Part shown: in pieces, positions 8,447-16,834 of the stretch
Layout of the letters: every line of letters starts with the position of its first letter
Numbering within the stretch: position 1 is the stretch's first letter
NCBI RefSeq assembly: GCF_001563285.1
Contig: NZ_CP005188.1
Span: forward strand, 2,423,501 to 2,487,500
Reading direction: 5' to 3'
Length of the DNA: 64,000 nucleotides
From: Sphingobium sp. MI1205
GTDB taxonomy: Bacteria; Pseudomonadota; Alphaproteobacteria; Sphingomonadales; Sphingomonadaceae
Translations under genes and position numbers: made by a program
Notes under the pieces: generated by a model
The model's database searches: none
What the model saw: only the letters and a program-made list of their open reading frames with translations
Told to the model about the DNA's origin: nothing

Positions 8447-8878
8447 ATGGCCAAGAAGATTACGGGCTATATCAAGCTCCAGGTGCCCGCTGGAGCCGCC
8501 AACCCCTCCCCGCCGATCGGTCCGGCGCTGGGTCAGCGCGGTGTGAACATCATGGAATTTTGCAAGGCGTTCAACGCCTCGACGGAAAAGATGGACAAGG
8601 GCACCCCGCTGCCGACCATCATCACCGTTTATGCGGACCGTTCGTTCAGCTTCGTGACGAAGCAGCCGCCCGCCACCTACCTGATCAAGAAGGCCGTCAA
8701 CCTGAAGTCAGGCTCCAAGGAGCCGGGCAAGGTCGTCGCTGGCAAGATCACCCGCGCCCAGCTCGCTGAAATCGCCCAGGCCAAGATGGTTGACCTGAAC
8801 GCGAACGACATCGACGCAGCGACGAAGATCATCGAAGGCTCCGCTCGCGCGATGGGCCTCGAAGTGGTGGAGGGCTAA
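8447..8878 (+). CDS. rplK: 50S ribosomal protein L11
   Basis: Part of the GTPase-associated centre, binding 23S rRNA and needed for factor function and the stringent response. At 143 residues it is normal in length. The N-terminal domain has the family start [12 protein letters not shown] and the proline-rich [10 protein letters not shown] (residues 20-30); the C-terminal RNA-binding domain ends the protein. A GTG at 8441 is in frame two codons earlier, but the ATG at 8447 gives the standard MAKK start. rplA follows after four bases. Confidence 0.97.
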   Translation: MAKKITGYIKLQVPAGAANPSPPIGPALGQRGVNIMEFCKAFNASTEKMDKGTPLPTIITVYADRSFSFVTKQPPATYLIKKAVNLKSGSKEPGKVVAGKITRAQLAEIAQAKMVDLNANDIDAATKIIEGSARAMGLEVVEG

Positions 8879-8882
8879 GATC

Positions 8883-9581
8883 ATGGCAAAGCTGAGCAAG
8901 AAGGCGAAGGCGCTGGCCACCGCGGTTGACCGCGAAAAGCTGCACGGCGTTGACGAAGCGCTGGGCCTGATCAAGACCCACGCAACCGCCAAGTTCGACG
9001 AAAGCGTCGAAATCGCGATCAACCTGGGCGTCGACCCGCGTCACGCCGACCAGATGGTCCGTGGCGTCGTCACCCTGCCCGCTGGCACCGGCAAGGACGT
9101 TCGCGTCGCCGTGTTCGCCCGTGGCGACAAGGCTGAAGCCGCGACCGCCGCTGGTGCCGACATCGTGGGCGCCGAGGATCTGCTCGACAGCATCCAGGCT
9201 GGCAACATCGACTTCCAGCGCGTGATCGCCACTCCCGACATGATGGGTCTGGTTGGCCGGTTGGGTAAGGTTCTGGGCCCCAAAGGCCTGATGCCGAACC
9301 CCAAGCTGGGCACCGTGACGCCGAACGTCGCCGAGGCGGTCAAGGCTGCCAAGGGTGGTCAGATCGAATTTCGCGTTGAAAAGGCTGGCATCATCCATGC
9401 TGGCCTGGGCAAGGCGAGCTTCTCGGCTGAAGATCTGCGCAAGAATTTCGATGCCTTCGTTGACGCGATCGTCAAGGCGAAGCCGTCGGGTTCAAAGGGC
9501 AAATATGTCCGCAAGATCGCTCTGTCGTCCTCGATGGGCCCGGGCGTGAAGGTCGATGTGGCGGAAGTCGCTTCGGTCTGA
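8883..9581 (+). CDS. rplA: 50S ribosomal protein L1
   Basis: Binds 23S rRNA at the mobile L1 stalk and, in bacteria where it has been tested, represses its own rplKA mRNA. At 232 residues the length is normal. Recognisable are the N-terminal KKAKAL region, the central [17 protein letters not shown] segment (about 120-136) and the C-terminal MGPGVKVD. It is the last gene of its unit, with a strong terminator 24 bases downstream. I did not identify an L1-binding leader before rplK. Confidence 0.97.
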   Translation: MAKLSKKAKALATAVDREKLHGVDEALGLIKTHATAKFDESVEIAINLGVDPRHADQMVRGVVTLPAGTGKDVRVAVFARGDKAEAATAAGADIVGAEDLLDSIQAGNIDFQRVIATPDMMGLVGRLGKVLGPKGLMPNPKLGTVTPNVAEAVKAAKGGQIEFRVEKAGIIHAGLGKASFSAEDLRKNFDAFVDAIVKAKPSGSKGKYVRKIALSSSMGPGVKVDVAEVASV

Positions 9582-9605
9582 TCCTGAACGGATAATCAAT
9601 AAAGG

Positions 9606-9646
9606 GGCCGCCTTCCTCTTTGCAGGGGAAGGCGGCCTTCTTATTT
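9606..9646 (+). terminator. Rho-independent terminator after rplA
   Basis: An 11-bp perfect stem, GGCCGCCTTCC (9606-9616) with GGAAGGCGGCC (9627-9637), followed by TTCTTATTT. It ends the secE/nusG/rplK/rplA transcription block. Confidence 0.88.
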
Positions 9647-9674
9647 GGAACATCTCCCTTCGCAAGGGCGCTGC

Positions 9675-9770
9675 CCGAAAACCCCTGTTTTCGGCGGCTG
9701 CTTCTTCCGATTGACGGTGTGAACTTCGGGGTGCGTGACCTTGCACTCCGGGCTCCAGCAATGGCTGGAG
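9675..9770 (+). other. Hairpins in the leader region of the DEAD-box helicase gene
   Basis: Two clean stem-loops precede the helicase ATG at 9831: CCGAAAAC/GTTTTCGG (9675-9694, loop CCCT) and CTCCAGC/GCTGGAG (9753-9770, loop AATG). Neither has a following T run. They may be 5'-leader structures of the helicase mRNA; no known riboswitch class is recognised. Confidence 0.4.
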
Positions 9771-9830
9771 AAGATCAGGTCATCATGTATCCGTCGGGAC
9801 TGGCGGGTCGCCTTACCGATGGAAAACATA

Positions 9831-11579
9831 ATGTCTTTTGAACATCTCCCACCCCTGCTTTCTGACGCACTAACGCGGAAAGGCTATGAACAGCTGACCC
9901 CGGTGCAGGCCCAAGTCACCCAGCCTGAAGCCGAAGGGCGCGACTTGATCGTGTCCGCACAGACCGGCTCCGGCAAGACGGTCGCCTTCGGCCTGGCCAT
10001 GGCTACCGAACTGCTGGGCGAACAGAGCCGCCTGCCGGTCGCTGGCAAGCCCCTCGCGCTCGCCATCGCACCGACCCGCGAACTGGCACTACAGGTCAGC
10101 CGCGAGCTGGAATGGCTCTACGGCGAAGCCCGCGCCCGCATCGCCACCTGCGTCGGTGGCATGGACGCCGCCAAGGAACGCCGCGCCCTTAGCCATGGCG
10201 CGCATATTGTCGTCGGCACGCCAGGCCGTCTGCGCGACCATCTTGAGCGCGGCGCCCTCGACCTGTCAGGCCTCAAGACCGTGGTGCTCGATGAAGCCGA
10301 CGAAATGCTCGACATGGGCTTCCGCGAAGATTTGGAAGAGATACTTGATGGCGCGCCCGACGGTCGCCGAACGCTTCTGTTTTCCGCCACCATGCCCAAG
10401 CCAATCGTGGCGTTGGCCAAGCGTTACCAGAAGGATGCTCTGCGCATCTCCACCGTCAGTGATGAACGCGGTCATGGTGACATCAGCTATCAGGCAGTGA
10501 CCGTTGCTCCGGCCGACATCGAAAACGCCGTCGTCAATCTGCTCCGCTATCATGAAGCCGAGACAGCGATCCTCTTCTGCGCGACCCGCGACAATGTGCG
10601 GCATCTACACGCCAGCCTCACCGAGCGTGGCTTCGCGGCGGTGGCACTGTCGGGCGAACATAGCCAGAATGAGCGCAATCACGCGCTTCAAGCGCTGCGG
10701 GACCGCCGGGCACGCGTCTGCGTGGCGACCGACGTCGCCGCGCGTGGCATCGACCTCCCCAATCTGAGCCTTGTCGTTCACGTGGAAATTCCTCGCGATG
10801 CGGAAACGATGCAGCACCGATCGGGCCGCACCGGGCGCGCGGGCAAGAAAGGCACGGCCGTTCTGGTCGTTCCCTATCCGCGCCGCCGTCGGGTTGAATC
10901 AATGCTGCGCGGCGCGAAGATTCCAGTGGAGTGGGGTACGCCGCCAAGCAAGGAAGCCATTCAGGAGCAAGATAATGCGCGGCTCCGCGCCAGCCTGATG
11001 GAAAAGGCCGAACTTGACGAGCTGGACTGGGCGTTGGGTGCCGAACTGCTGGCCGAAAAGTCGGCCAAGGAAATCGCGGCAATGCTGGTGAAGAGCGCGC
11101 GCGCCGCCCTGCCCGCTCCCGAGGAACTCTTGGACGCCAGCGAAGCGCCGCAACGCCGCGAAGGACCGCGTCCTGGCTTTGAGGACACTATCTGGTTCCG
11201 CATGGATATCGGCCGGAACCAGAATGCCGACCCGCGCTGGATCCTGCCGCTGATCTGCCGTCGCGGACATGTCAGCCGGGGCGATATCGGTGCGATTCGC
11301 ATCGCCGCCAACGAAACGATGTTCGAAATTCCCTCCGCGATCGCGGCGAAGTTCGTGGCCGCAGTTAAGCGCACAGGCCAGGCCAGTGACGAAGGCGCGG
11401 AGGTGGCTATCGACCAGATGGAGGGCAAACCGCGCGAAATGGCGCGCGAGAACAGACGCGAAGGGCCTCGCGGCAAAGGCCGTCCCAACAGCGATCGCGG
11501 CCCGCGTCCGCCCGCGCACAGCCCCCGGCCCTTCAAGGGTGGTCCGAAGCGGACCGGGCCTCGCAATCCTCGAGGATAA
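9831..11579 (+). CDS. DEAD-box ATP-dependent RNA helicase with DbpA-type RNA-binding domain
   Basis: Unwinds RNA duplexes using ATP; relatives act in ribosome assembly or cold adaptation. The product is 582 residues from the ATG at 9831; the frame is open to 9735, and an ATG at 9819 is possible. Motifs in order are the Q motif (GYEQLTPVQ), Walker A with GSGKT (K49), PTRELA, VGTPGR, DEAD (from D154), SAT, then the second helicase domain with ARGIDLP and HRSGRTGRAG. The C-terminal part holds a DbpA-like RNA-binding fold (about 440-520, CRRGHVSRGDIGAI) and an Arg/Gly/Pro-rich tail. It is monocistronic, between two terminators. Whether it is closer to DeaD/CsdA or DbpA cannot be decided by eye. 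Confidence 0.92.
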   Translation: MSFEHLPPLLSDALTRKGYEQLTPVQAQVTQPEAEGRDLIVSAQTGSGKTVAFGLAMATELLGEQSRLPVAGKPLALAIAPTRELALQVSRELEWLYGEARARIATCVGGMDAAKERRALSHGAHIVVGTPGRLRDHLERGALDLSGLKTVVLDEADEMLDMGFREDLEEILDGAPDGRRTLLFSATMPKPIVALAKRYQKDALRISTVSDERGHGDISYQAVTVAPADIENAVVNLLRYHEAETAILFCATRDNVRHLHASLTERGFAAVALSGEHSQNERNHALQALRDRRARVCVATDVAARGIDLPNLSLVVHVEIPRDAETMQHRSGRTGRAGKKGTAVLVVPYPRRRRVESMLRGAKIPVEWGTPPSKEAIQEQDNARLRASLMEKAELDELDWALGAELLAEKSAKEIAAMLVKSARAALPAPEELLDASEAPQRREGPRPGFEDTIWFRMDIGRNQNADPRWILPLICRRGHVSRGDIGAIRIAANETMFEIPSAIAAKFVAAVKRTGQASDEGAEVAIDQMEGKPREMARENRREGPRGKGRPNSDRGPRPPAHSPRPFKGGPKRTGPRNPRG

Positions 11580-11583
11580 AAAA

Positions 11584-11617
11584 GGGCCGCTCGTTAACCG
11601 AGCGGCCCCTTATTATT
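11584..11617. terminator. Bidirectional terminator between helicase and antiporter genes
   Basis: A perfect 10-bp stem, GGGCCGCTCG (11584-11593) with CGAGCGGCCC (11599-11608). It has a T-rich tail on the plus strand (TTATTATTG) and six A residues at 11578-11583 that give a T run on the minus strand. It serves the two convergent genes. Confidence 0.85.
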
Positions 11618-11647
11618 GTTGCCGGGTGTGAAACCGGCTGGCGAGCG

Positions 11648-13282
11648 TCATCCCGCACCGCAAAGCGACAACATCTTTGCGGCCAGTTCACGCTCGCCCA
11701 TGACGATGTGGGGAACGCCCAATGCTTCCAGATGCTCGACCTCCGCATCTGAGTGGGCGCGAGCGATGACCTGAATTTCCGGATTGAGGATGCACGCATG
11801 TTGATGGATAGCGCCGCCCTCAAATCCCTCCGGAACCGCGATCAAAAGGTGGCGTGCCTCGCAAACGCCGGCAGCGTGAAGATGGCGATCCTCCAGCGCG
11901 CTGCCCCGCACGACCGAAAGGCCCGCCGCCTCCGCTTCCCTGGCGCGTTCCAGATCGCCTTCGACGATTACCAGATGCGTGTTCCTCTCGACAAGGCGCG
12001 ATGCGATCATCTTGCCTACCCTACCATAGCCGACCAGAATAACATGACCGACCGGGCGCATTGGCTGCGGCTCTTCAGCCTGCTCCTCTTCCTCGTCCGC
12101 CTGGTGCTTCCGAACGATCATCGTGAAAATCAGCGGATTCAGAAAGATGGACACGATCGCCCCCGCAAGGATCAGGTCGCGCGCCTCCGCTGGCAGAATG
12201 CCGAGGCCAGTGCCCAATGATGCGAGGATGAAGGAAAATTCACCGATCTGGGCCAGGCTGGCCGCGATGGTAAGCGCAGTGTCGCCAGCGTAGCCGAACG
12301 CGCGGACGATGACGAAAGCGGCGATGGATTTGCCGATGATGATAATCACCACCGTAGCGAGCAGAGGTAGCGGCTGCTCAATCAAGACCGCCGGGTTGAA
12401 CAGCATACCCACGGACACAAAGAAGAGAACGGCGAATGCGTCTCTCAACGGCAGCGTTTCTTCCGCGGCGCGTCGGCTAAGCCGAGTTTCGCCCAGAATC
12501 ATGCCCGCGAAAAATGCGCCTAGCGCAAAGGATACGTCAAACGCGACCGCTGCGCCGAATGCGACGCCCAGCGCAACGGCCAGAACCGCAAGGCGAAACA
12601 GCTCCCGCGAACCACTATGCACTACCCAATGCAGCAACCACGGGATAACTCGACGGCCGACGACCAACATCAGGGCAACGAAGCCTGCTACTTTCAACAG
12701 CGTGCCAAGCAGTGGCACCAGCAGCGCACCCATCCCGGCTGAGGCGTCAGCGTTGTTCATTACCCCTGCAAGTGCGGGCAGCAGCACCAGAGCCAGCACC
12801 ATCGCCAAATCCTCGACGATCAGCCAGCCTACCGCGATCCGCCCCCGCCGCGTTTCCACCAGGTCCGCACCCTGCAATGCGCGCAGAAGCACCACCGTAC
12901 TGGCGACCGACAAGGCGAGACCAAAGACAAGGCCCCCCAGCATTGGCCAGCTCATGAGATGCGAAAGGCCCATCCCCAGCAATGTGGCCACGGCAATCTG
13001 ACCGACTGCGCCGGGAACGGCGATATTCTTAACCGACAACAGGTCGCGAAGGGAAAAGTGGAGACCGACGCCAAACATCAATAGGATCACGCCAATCTCG
13101 GCAAGTTCATTGGCAAGCCCGGCATCGGCCACAAACCCCGGGGTGAAAGGGCCAACGATGATCCCCGCGACGAGATAGCCTACAAGCGGCGATAGTTTGA
13201 GGCGATGAGCAATCGCGCCCATTATGAAAGCGACAACAAGGCCCGCAACGATCGTTCCGATCAGCGGCGTATGATGGGGCAT
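11648..13282 (-). CDS. Kef/YbaL-type monovalent cation:proton antiporter
   Basis: An inner-membrane K+/H+ antiporter of the CPA2 family, 544 residues. About 12 membrane helices cover residues 5-385 (for example LVGYLVAGIIVGPF near 32-45). A cytosolic RCK/TrkA-N domain follows (VILVGYGRVGKMIASRLV, about 412-430), its GxGxxG core reading GYGRVG. The domain arrangement matches YbaL rather than KefB/C, since no extra C-terminal extension is present. It converges on the helicase gene through the shared terminator. The small membrane-protein gene upstream (55 bases away) might be co-transcribed. Confidence 0.9.
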   Translation of the reverse strand: MPHHTPLIGTIVAGLVVAFIMGAIAHRLKLSPLVGYLVAGIIVGPFTPGFVADAGLANELAEIGVILLMFGVGLHFSLRDLLSVKNIAVPGAVGQIAVATLLGMGLSHLMSWPMLGGLVFGLALSVASTVVLLRALQGADLVETRRGRIAVGWLIVEDLAMVLALVLLPALAGVMNNADASAGMGALLVPLLGTLLKVAGFVALMLVVGRRVIPWLLHWVVHSGSRELFRLAVLAVALGVAFGAAVAFDVSFALGAFFAGMILGETRLSRRAAEETLPLRDAFAVLFFVSVGMLFNPAVLIEQPLPLLATVVIIIIGKSIAAFVIVRAFGYAGDTALTIAASLAQIGEFSFILASLGTGLGILPAEARDLILAGAIVSIFLNPLIFTMIVRKHQADEEEEQAEEPQPMRPVGHVILVGYGRVGKMIASRLVERNTHLVIVEGDLERAREAEAAGLSVVRGSALEDRHLHAAGVCEARHLLIAVPEGFEGGAIHQHACILNPEIQVIARAHSDAEVEHLEALGVPHIVMGERELAAKMLSLCGAG

Positions 13283-13337
13283 ATAGGGTCTTTCCCTGTC
13301 CGCCGGGGCACAGCATGGCGCTACCCCCGGCTCATTA

Positions 13338-13463
13338 TCATTCTACAACTGCCAGCATCGCTACGGACAACAGTGCACCGGCCGCGGCAATTCCGGTGAA
13401 GACAGCCGGGACGAACCACCGGGGTGGACGGCTGCGGCTGCGGCGCAATTTCCTCCGGGTCAT
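13338..13463 (-). CDS. Small basic single-helix membrane protein (41 residues)
   Basis: The ORF begins with a strongly basic stretch (TRRKLRRSRSRPPR) followed by one hydrophobic helix (about residues 18-39). A very good Shine-Dalgarno sequence, GGAAGGAG, lies six bases before the ATG at 13463, which decides this start over an upstream in-frame one at 13562. It follows another small membrane-protein gene by 40 bases and precedes the antiporter gene on the same strand. The positive-inside pattern puts the N-terminus in the cytoplasm. No family is recognised. Confidence 0.6.
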   Translation of the reverse strand: MTRRKLRRSRSRPPRWFVPAVFTGIAAAGALLSVAMLAVVE

Positions 13464-13503
13464 GGAAGGCTCCTTCCAGGCTATGGGGCCGGGGCAAGGA
13501 TCG

Positions 13504-13875
13504 TCAGATGGACGCGGGGGGAGCCCGTGCTCGGCAAAAAGGAAAATGTAATGCAGTCCCACTGCGGTCAGGGGGCGCGGGCCAGCGAAGTGTAACTAGG
13601 AACAGTCCGGCAGCCACCAGCGACAACATCGCCGGGAGAAGCCAGGACTGAACGTAAGCCATGCTATAGGCTGGGTGACCCGGCTCCCTCTCAACGACCG
13701 GAAGAACCTTCGCGCTGTCAAGGGACCGAGCCTTCAGCACGACACTGACCGTGGCGGGATTGAAGGCCGAGCCGGTAAGTCTGCTGGACGGCGGGCCCAA
13801 AGGCGCCACGGCGGACAATAGCGCGACCATAATCGCAACCCACAAGGTGACGATGAAGGAACTGCGTCCTTTCAT
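13504..13875 (-). CDS. Conserved-looking small membrane protein of unknown function
   Basis: About 123 residues from the ATG at 13875; ATGs at 13905 and 13977 are alternatives with no better ribosome site. It has an N-terminal hydrophobic segment ([16 protein letters not shown], residues 8-23), an extracytoplasmic stretch containing [13 protein letters not shown], and a second hydrophobic helix (about 83-103), then an Arg/Pro-rich tail. A two-helix, periplasmic-loop topology is likely. It is divergent from rplU and may form a unit with the 41-residue gene downstream. I recognise no named family and assign no function. Confidence 0.55.
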   Translation of the reverse strand: MKGRSSFIVTLWVAIMVALLSAVAPLGPPSSRLTGSAFNPATVSVVLKARSLDSAKVLPVVEREPGHPAYSMAYVQSWLLPAMLSLVAAGLFLVTLRWPAPPDRSGTALHFPFCRARAPPASI

Positions 13876-14092
13876 GCGGCTGGCCCCGTGCAGTATCGAC
13901 GTCATGCGCTTTATTGGTCCCTTCGCCCGAGAGATACGCGCGAGCGAGCGGAAAAACCAGTACCGATCCGGGGCCATATCGGTTGACAGCCGCGAGTCAT
14001 TCCACTACCGGGCCACATTCCCGCGCGGGTCAGCAGGACTTCATGTCCTCGATGATCTGCGTAAAGCAGATTTGAACGAGAAGAGAAGAGCC

Positions 14093-14389
14093 ATGTTCGC
14101 AGTCGTGCGCACGGGCGGCAAGCAATATCGCGTCGCCGCCGGAGACAAGATCGTCGTCGAGAAGTTGGCCGGTGAGGCTGGTGACAAGGTGACGCTGGAT
14201 GACGTCCTGTTCGCCGGCGAAGGCGGCGACGTGAAGGACGTCAGCAAGCTGACCGTAGCCGCAGAGATCATCGCGCAAGCGAAGGGCGAAAAGGTCATCG
14301 TTTTCAAGAAGCGCCGTCGGCATAACTATCGCCGCCGCAATGGCCACCGCCAGAATCACACGATCCTCAAGATCGTGTCGATCGCCTGA
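14093..14389 (+). CDS. rplU: 50S ribosomal protein L21
   Basis: A 23S rRNA-binding ribosomal protein, 98 residues. It begins with the family hallmark [12 protein letters not shown], and the C-terminal basic signature [16 protein letters not shown] spans about 70-85. The ATG at 14093 follows a GAGAAGAGAAGAG purine stretch suitable as ribosome site; the open frame to 13751 is not coding by homology. rpmA follows after 30 bases. Confidence 0.97.
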   Translation: MFAVVRTGGKQYRVAAGDKIVVEKLAGEAGDKVTLDDVLFAGEGGDVKDVSKLTVAAEIIAQAKGEKVIVFKKRRRHNYRRRNGHRQNHTILKIVSIA

Positions 14390-14419
14390 GCCGCAGTCCA
14401 GTTTCGAGGAGTTTGAGTC

Positions 14420-14689
14420 ATGGCACATAAGAAAGCTGGCGGTTCATCGCGTAACGGTCGCGATTCGGAGTCGAAGCGTCTTGGCGTTAAGAAGTTCGGT
14501 GGTCAGGAAGTGATCGGCGGCAACATCATCATTCGCCAGCGCGGCACACGCGTCTACCCGGGTCGCAACGTCGGCATGGGTAAAGACCACACGCTGTTCG
14601 CGCTCGGTGAAGGCCGCGTGGTATTCCACACTGGCAAGCTCGGCCGCAAATATGTGTCGGTCGATGCGATGGCCGAAGCAGCCGAATAA
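14420..14689 (+). CDS. rpmA: 50S ribosomal protein L27
   Basis: Its N-terminus reaches the peptidyl-transferase centre. At 89 residues it has normal length. It begins [16 protein letters not shown], with [10 protein letters not shown] and [10 protein letters not shown] following, as in all L27 proteins. The short N-terminus has no cleavable extension of the Firmicutes type. AGGAG stands upstream (14406-14410). It pairs with rplU, with obgE downstream, as in most proteobacteria. Confidence 0.97.
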   Translation: MAHKKAGGSSRNGRDSESKRLGVKKFGGQEVIGGNIIIRQRGTRVYPGRNVGMGKDHTLFALGEGRVVFHTGKLGRKYVSVDAMAEAAE

Positions 14690-14734
14690 CGGATGATCGA
14701 TGACGGATCGTCCCTCACCATCGGGGCGATCCTC

Positions 14735-14763
14735 CTGGCGGAATGACTTTTAGTCACCGCCAG
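14735..14763. other. Hairpin downstream of rpmA
   Basis: CTGGCGG (14735-14741) pairs with CCGCCAG, and the inner TGAC/GTCA extends the stem around a TTTTA loop. It lies 45 bases after rpmA and just before the terminator. It could be an mRNA 3'-end stabiliser; no T tail follows. Confidence 0.45.
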
Positions 14764-14777
14764 TATTCGAGGGAACA

Positions 14778-14815
14778 AAGGGGCGCCCCATCTGGGAGCG
14801 CCCCTTTTTCTATTT
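14778..14815 (+). terminator. Rho-independent terminator after rpmA
   Basis: AAAGGGGCGC pairs with GCGCCCCTTT (14778-14807) around an 11-base loop, followed by TTC-TATTTT. It ends the rplU-rpmA transcript, so the GNAT and obgE genes need their own promoter or read-through. Confidence 0.85.
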
Positions 14816-14959
14816 TCCAGGGCATCTCCCCTCATTTCCCTCAAGCCTTTGGAACCCTTCGCATTCTCGAGCGTCATGCGCGCGGGGTTCAGCCAAAGGA
14901 ATAGTCGTCAAGCCGTAACTTTTTGCGGCCATTGGCGCAGCGATAAGAGGAGAGTTTAA

Positions 14960-15535
14960 ATGTTCGCCCGTACCCCCCGCCTGCTCCTTAGGCCCGGCTG
15001 GATGGAAGATGCACCCGCGCTGGCCGAGGCGATCGGCGAGCCGGCCATTCTCCGCAACCTCATTCGTGCGCCCGCCCTCTACGATGTGGACGACGCCCGC
15101 GCCTTCCTCGCGCTGCCGCACGATTCGCGCATGCCGCGCCTTTTGGTCTTTTCCCGTACCCGCGGCGCGCCGCGGCTCGTCGGCGGCTGTGGGCTGCACC
15201 TTGCCGAAGATGGCACGCCGGAAATCGGATATTGGGTCGCGCGACCCTATTGGGGCCTGGGCTTTGCGACGGAGGCAGCCGGCGCGGCGCTCGGGATGGC
15301 GCGCGCGGCGGGCATTACCGGCATCCGGGCATCGCACTTCGCCGACAATCCGGCATCAGGCAACGTCCTGCGCAAGCTTGGTTTCCGTTACACCGGGCGC
15401 GTTGAGCGGCGTTACAGTCCTGCGCGCGGCGCGACGGCCGAATGCCTGGTTTTCGAAGAGGGCATTGCCGGCCGAGCGAGCATCGATCCAGCAATGGACC
15501 TTTATGATGATGCCATGCCAGCCATGGCGGCATGA
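14960..15535 (+). CDS. GNAT-family N-acetyltransferase (RimJ/RimL-like)
   Basis: Transfers acetyl from acetyl-CoA to an amine. The 191-residue protein starts with the typical RTPRLLLRPGW strand. The central region GYWVARPYWGLGFATEAAGAAL contains the acetyl-CoA pyrophosphate loop (GxGxAT-like, about 95-105), and the late NPASGNVLRKLGF motif (about 136-148) is characteristic of the RimJ/RimL group. AGAGGAGAG at 14946-14954 is a strong ribosome site. A GNAT gene between rpmA and obgE is usual in alphaproteobacteria; its target is unknown. Confidence 0.9.
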   Translation: MFARTPRLLLRPGWMEDAPALAEAIGEPAILRNLIRAPALYDVDDARAFLALPHDSRMPRLLVFSRTRGAPRLVGGCGLHLAEDGTPEIGYWVARPYWGLGFATEAAGAALGMARAAGITGIRASHFADNPASGNVLRKLGFRYTGRVERRYSPARGATAECLVFEEGIAGRASIDPAMDLYDDAMPAMAA

Positions 15536-15643
15536 ATGACAGATGGGGGCGGCATCATCCGTCCTCATAATTTCATTCATGTGTTTGGATGGACCATCGA
15601 CGGCGAGGTTTAATTCCGCAGCATAAGCGGCTATGGGCCAGCC

Positions 15644-16741
15644 ATGCATTTTCTGGATCAAGCAAAGATATACATTAAGTCCGGTTGGGGCGGCCCCGGC
15701 GCGGTCAGTTTCCGGCGGGAAAAATATGTCGAATATGGCGGTCCCGATGGCGGTAACGGGGGCAAGGGCGGCGACATCATCTTCGAAGCTGTCGCTGGAC
15801 TGAACACGCTCATCGATTTTCGCTATACACAGCATTTCAAGGCGCAGAGAGGCATGCCCGGCGCGGGCAAGAATCGCTATGGTGCGGGTGGCAACGACCT
15901 TGTCATCAAGGTGCCGGTGGGAACCCAGATTCTGTCCGATCCTCAGCCTGTCGATGGGACCGAGGACGAGGACGGCTATCCCGAATATGAAGAGCAGGAA
16001 CTGCTCGCCGACTTCACGGAAGTTGGCCAACGCCTGGTTCTGCTGCGCGGCGGTGATGGCGGCCGGGGTAATCTTTCTTACAAGACCAGCACGAACCGCG
16101 CGCCGCGTCAGCACGGCACGGGCTGGCCGGGCCAGGAGATGTGGGTCTGGCTGCGCCTGAAGCTCCTGGCCGACGTGGGGCTCGTCGGGATGCCCAATGC
16201 GGGCAAATCGACCTTCATCAACCAGGTCACCAATACCAAGGCGAAGGTCGGGGCATATGCTTTCACAACGACCAAGCCGCAGCTTGGCGTTGTGCTGCAT
16301 CGTGATCGGGAGTTCGTTCTTGCGGATATTCCGGGTCTCATCGCAGGCGCGGCCGAGGGCGCGGGAATCGGCGACCGGTTCCTCGGTCATATCGAGCGCT
16401 GCCGCGTACTGCTGCATCTGGTCGATGCGACCGGCGATGATCCCGTCGAACAATTCCGGATCGTGCAGGATGAACTCGGCGCCTATGGCGAAGGGCTGGA
16501 CGACAAGCCCCAGATCGTGGCTCTTAACAAGGGCGATTTGCTCGGGCAGGAACTGATGGAGGACATCGCTGCCCAGCTTCGCGAGGAAGCAGGGGTTGAG
16601 GATCTCTTCATCGTCTCTGGTGCCACGGGCGAAGGCGTGCCCCGCCTGTTGGATGCCGTTTTACCCTTATTGGCGGAAGCAAAGGCAGAAGCAGAGGATG
16701 AGGCCGATGACAAAGGTGACGCCCAATGGTCACCGATCTGA
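15644..16741 (+). CDS. obgE: GTPase ObgE/CgtA
   Basis: Essential GTPase that binds the 50S subunit and couples ribosome maturation to growth state; 365 residues. The glycine-rich Obg fold covers about 1-158 (EKYVEYGGPDGGNGG), with an acidic insert near 107-120 (EDEDGYPEYEEQE). The G domain has G1 GMPNAGKST (182-190), G3 DIPGLI, G4 NKGD and G5 SGATGEG. The C-terminal acidic tail is short, with no OCT domain. proB follows 93 bases downstream. Confidence 0.96.
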   Translation: MHFLDQAKIYIKSGWGGPGAVSFRREKYVEYGGPDGGNGGKGGDIIFEAVAGLNTLIDFRYTQHFKAQRGMPGAGKNRYGAGGNDLVIKVPVGTQILSDPQPVDGTEDEDGYPEYEEQELLADFTEVGQRLVLLRGGDGGRGNLSYKTSTNRAPRQHGTGWPGQEMWVWLRLKLLADVGLVGMPNAGKSTFINQVTNTKAKVGAYAFTTTKPQLGVVLHRDREFVLADIPGLIAGAAEGAGIGDRFLGHIERCRVLLHLVDATGDDPVEQFRIVQDELGAYGEGLDDKPQIVALNKGDLLGQELMEDIAAQLREEAGVEDLFIVSGATGEGVPRLLDAVLPLLAEAKAEAEDEADDKGDAQWSPI

Positions 16742-16834
16742 TCGCGAACGGCTGCGCCCTTGGGCTGAACCAGGACCGGCAGCCGAGCCTGTTGTGTTGC
16801 CCGATCACAGTCCAGGCCAACGGAAATTAGATCT

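Noticed and set aside
12309..13001. 230-residue plus-strand ORF opposite the antiporter
   Set aside because: Ala/Thr/Arg-rich shadow of membrane-helix codons.
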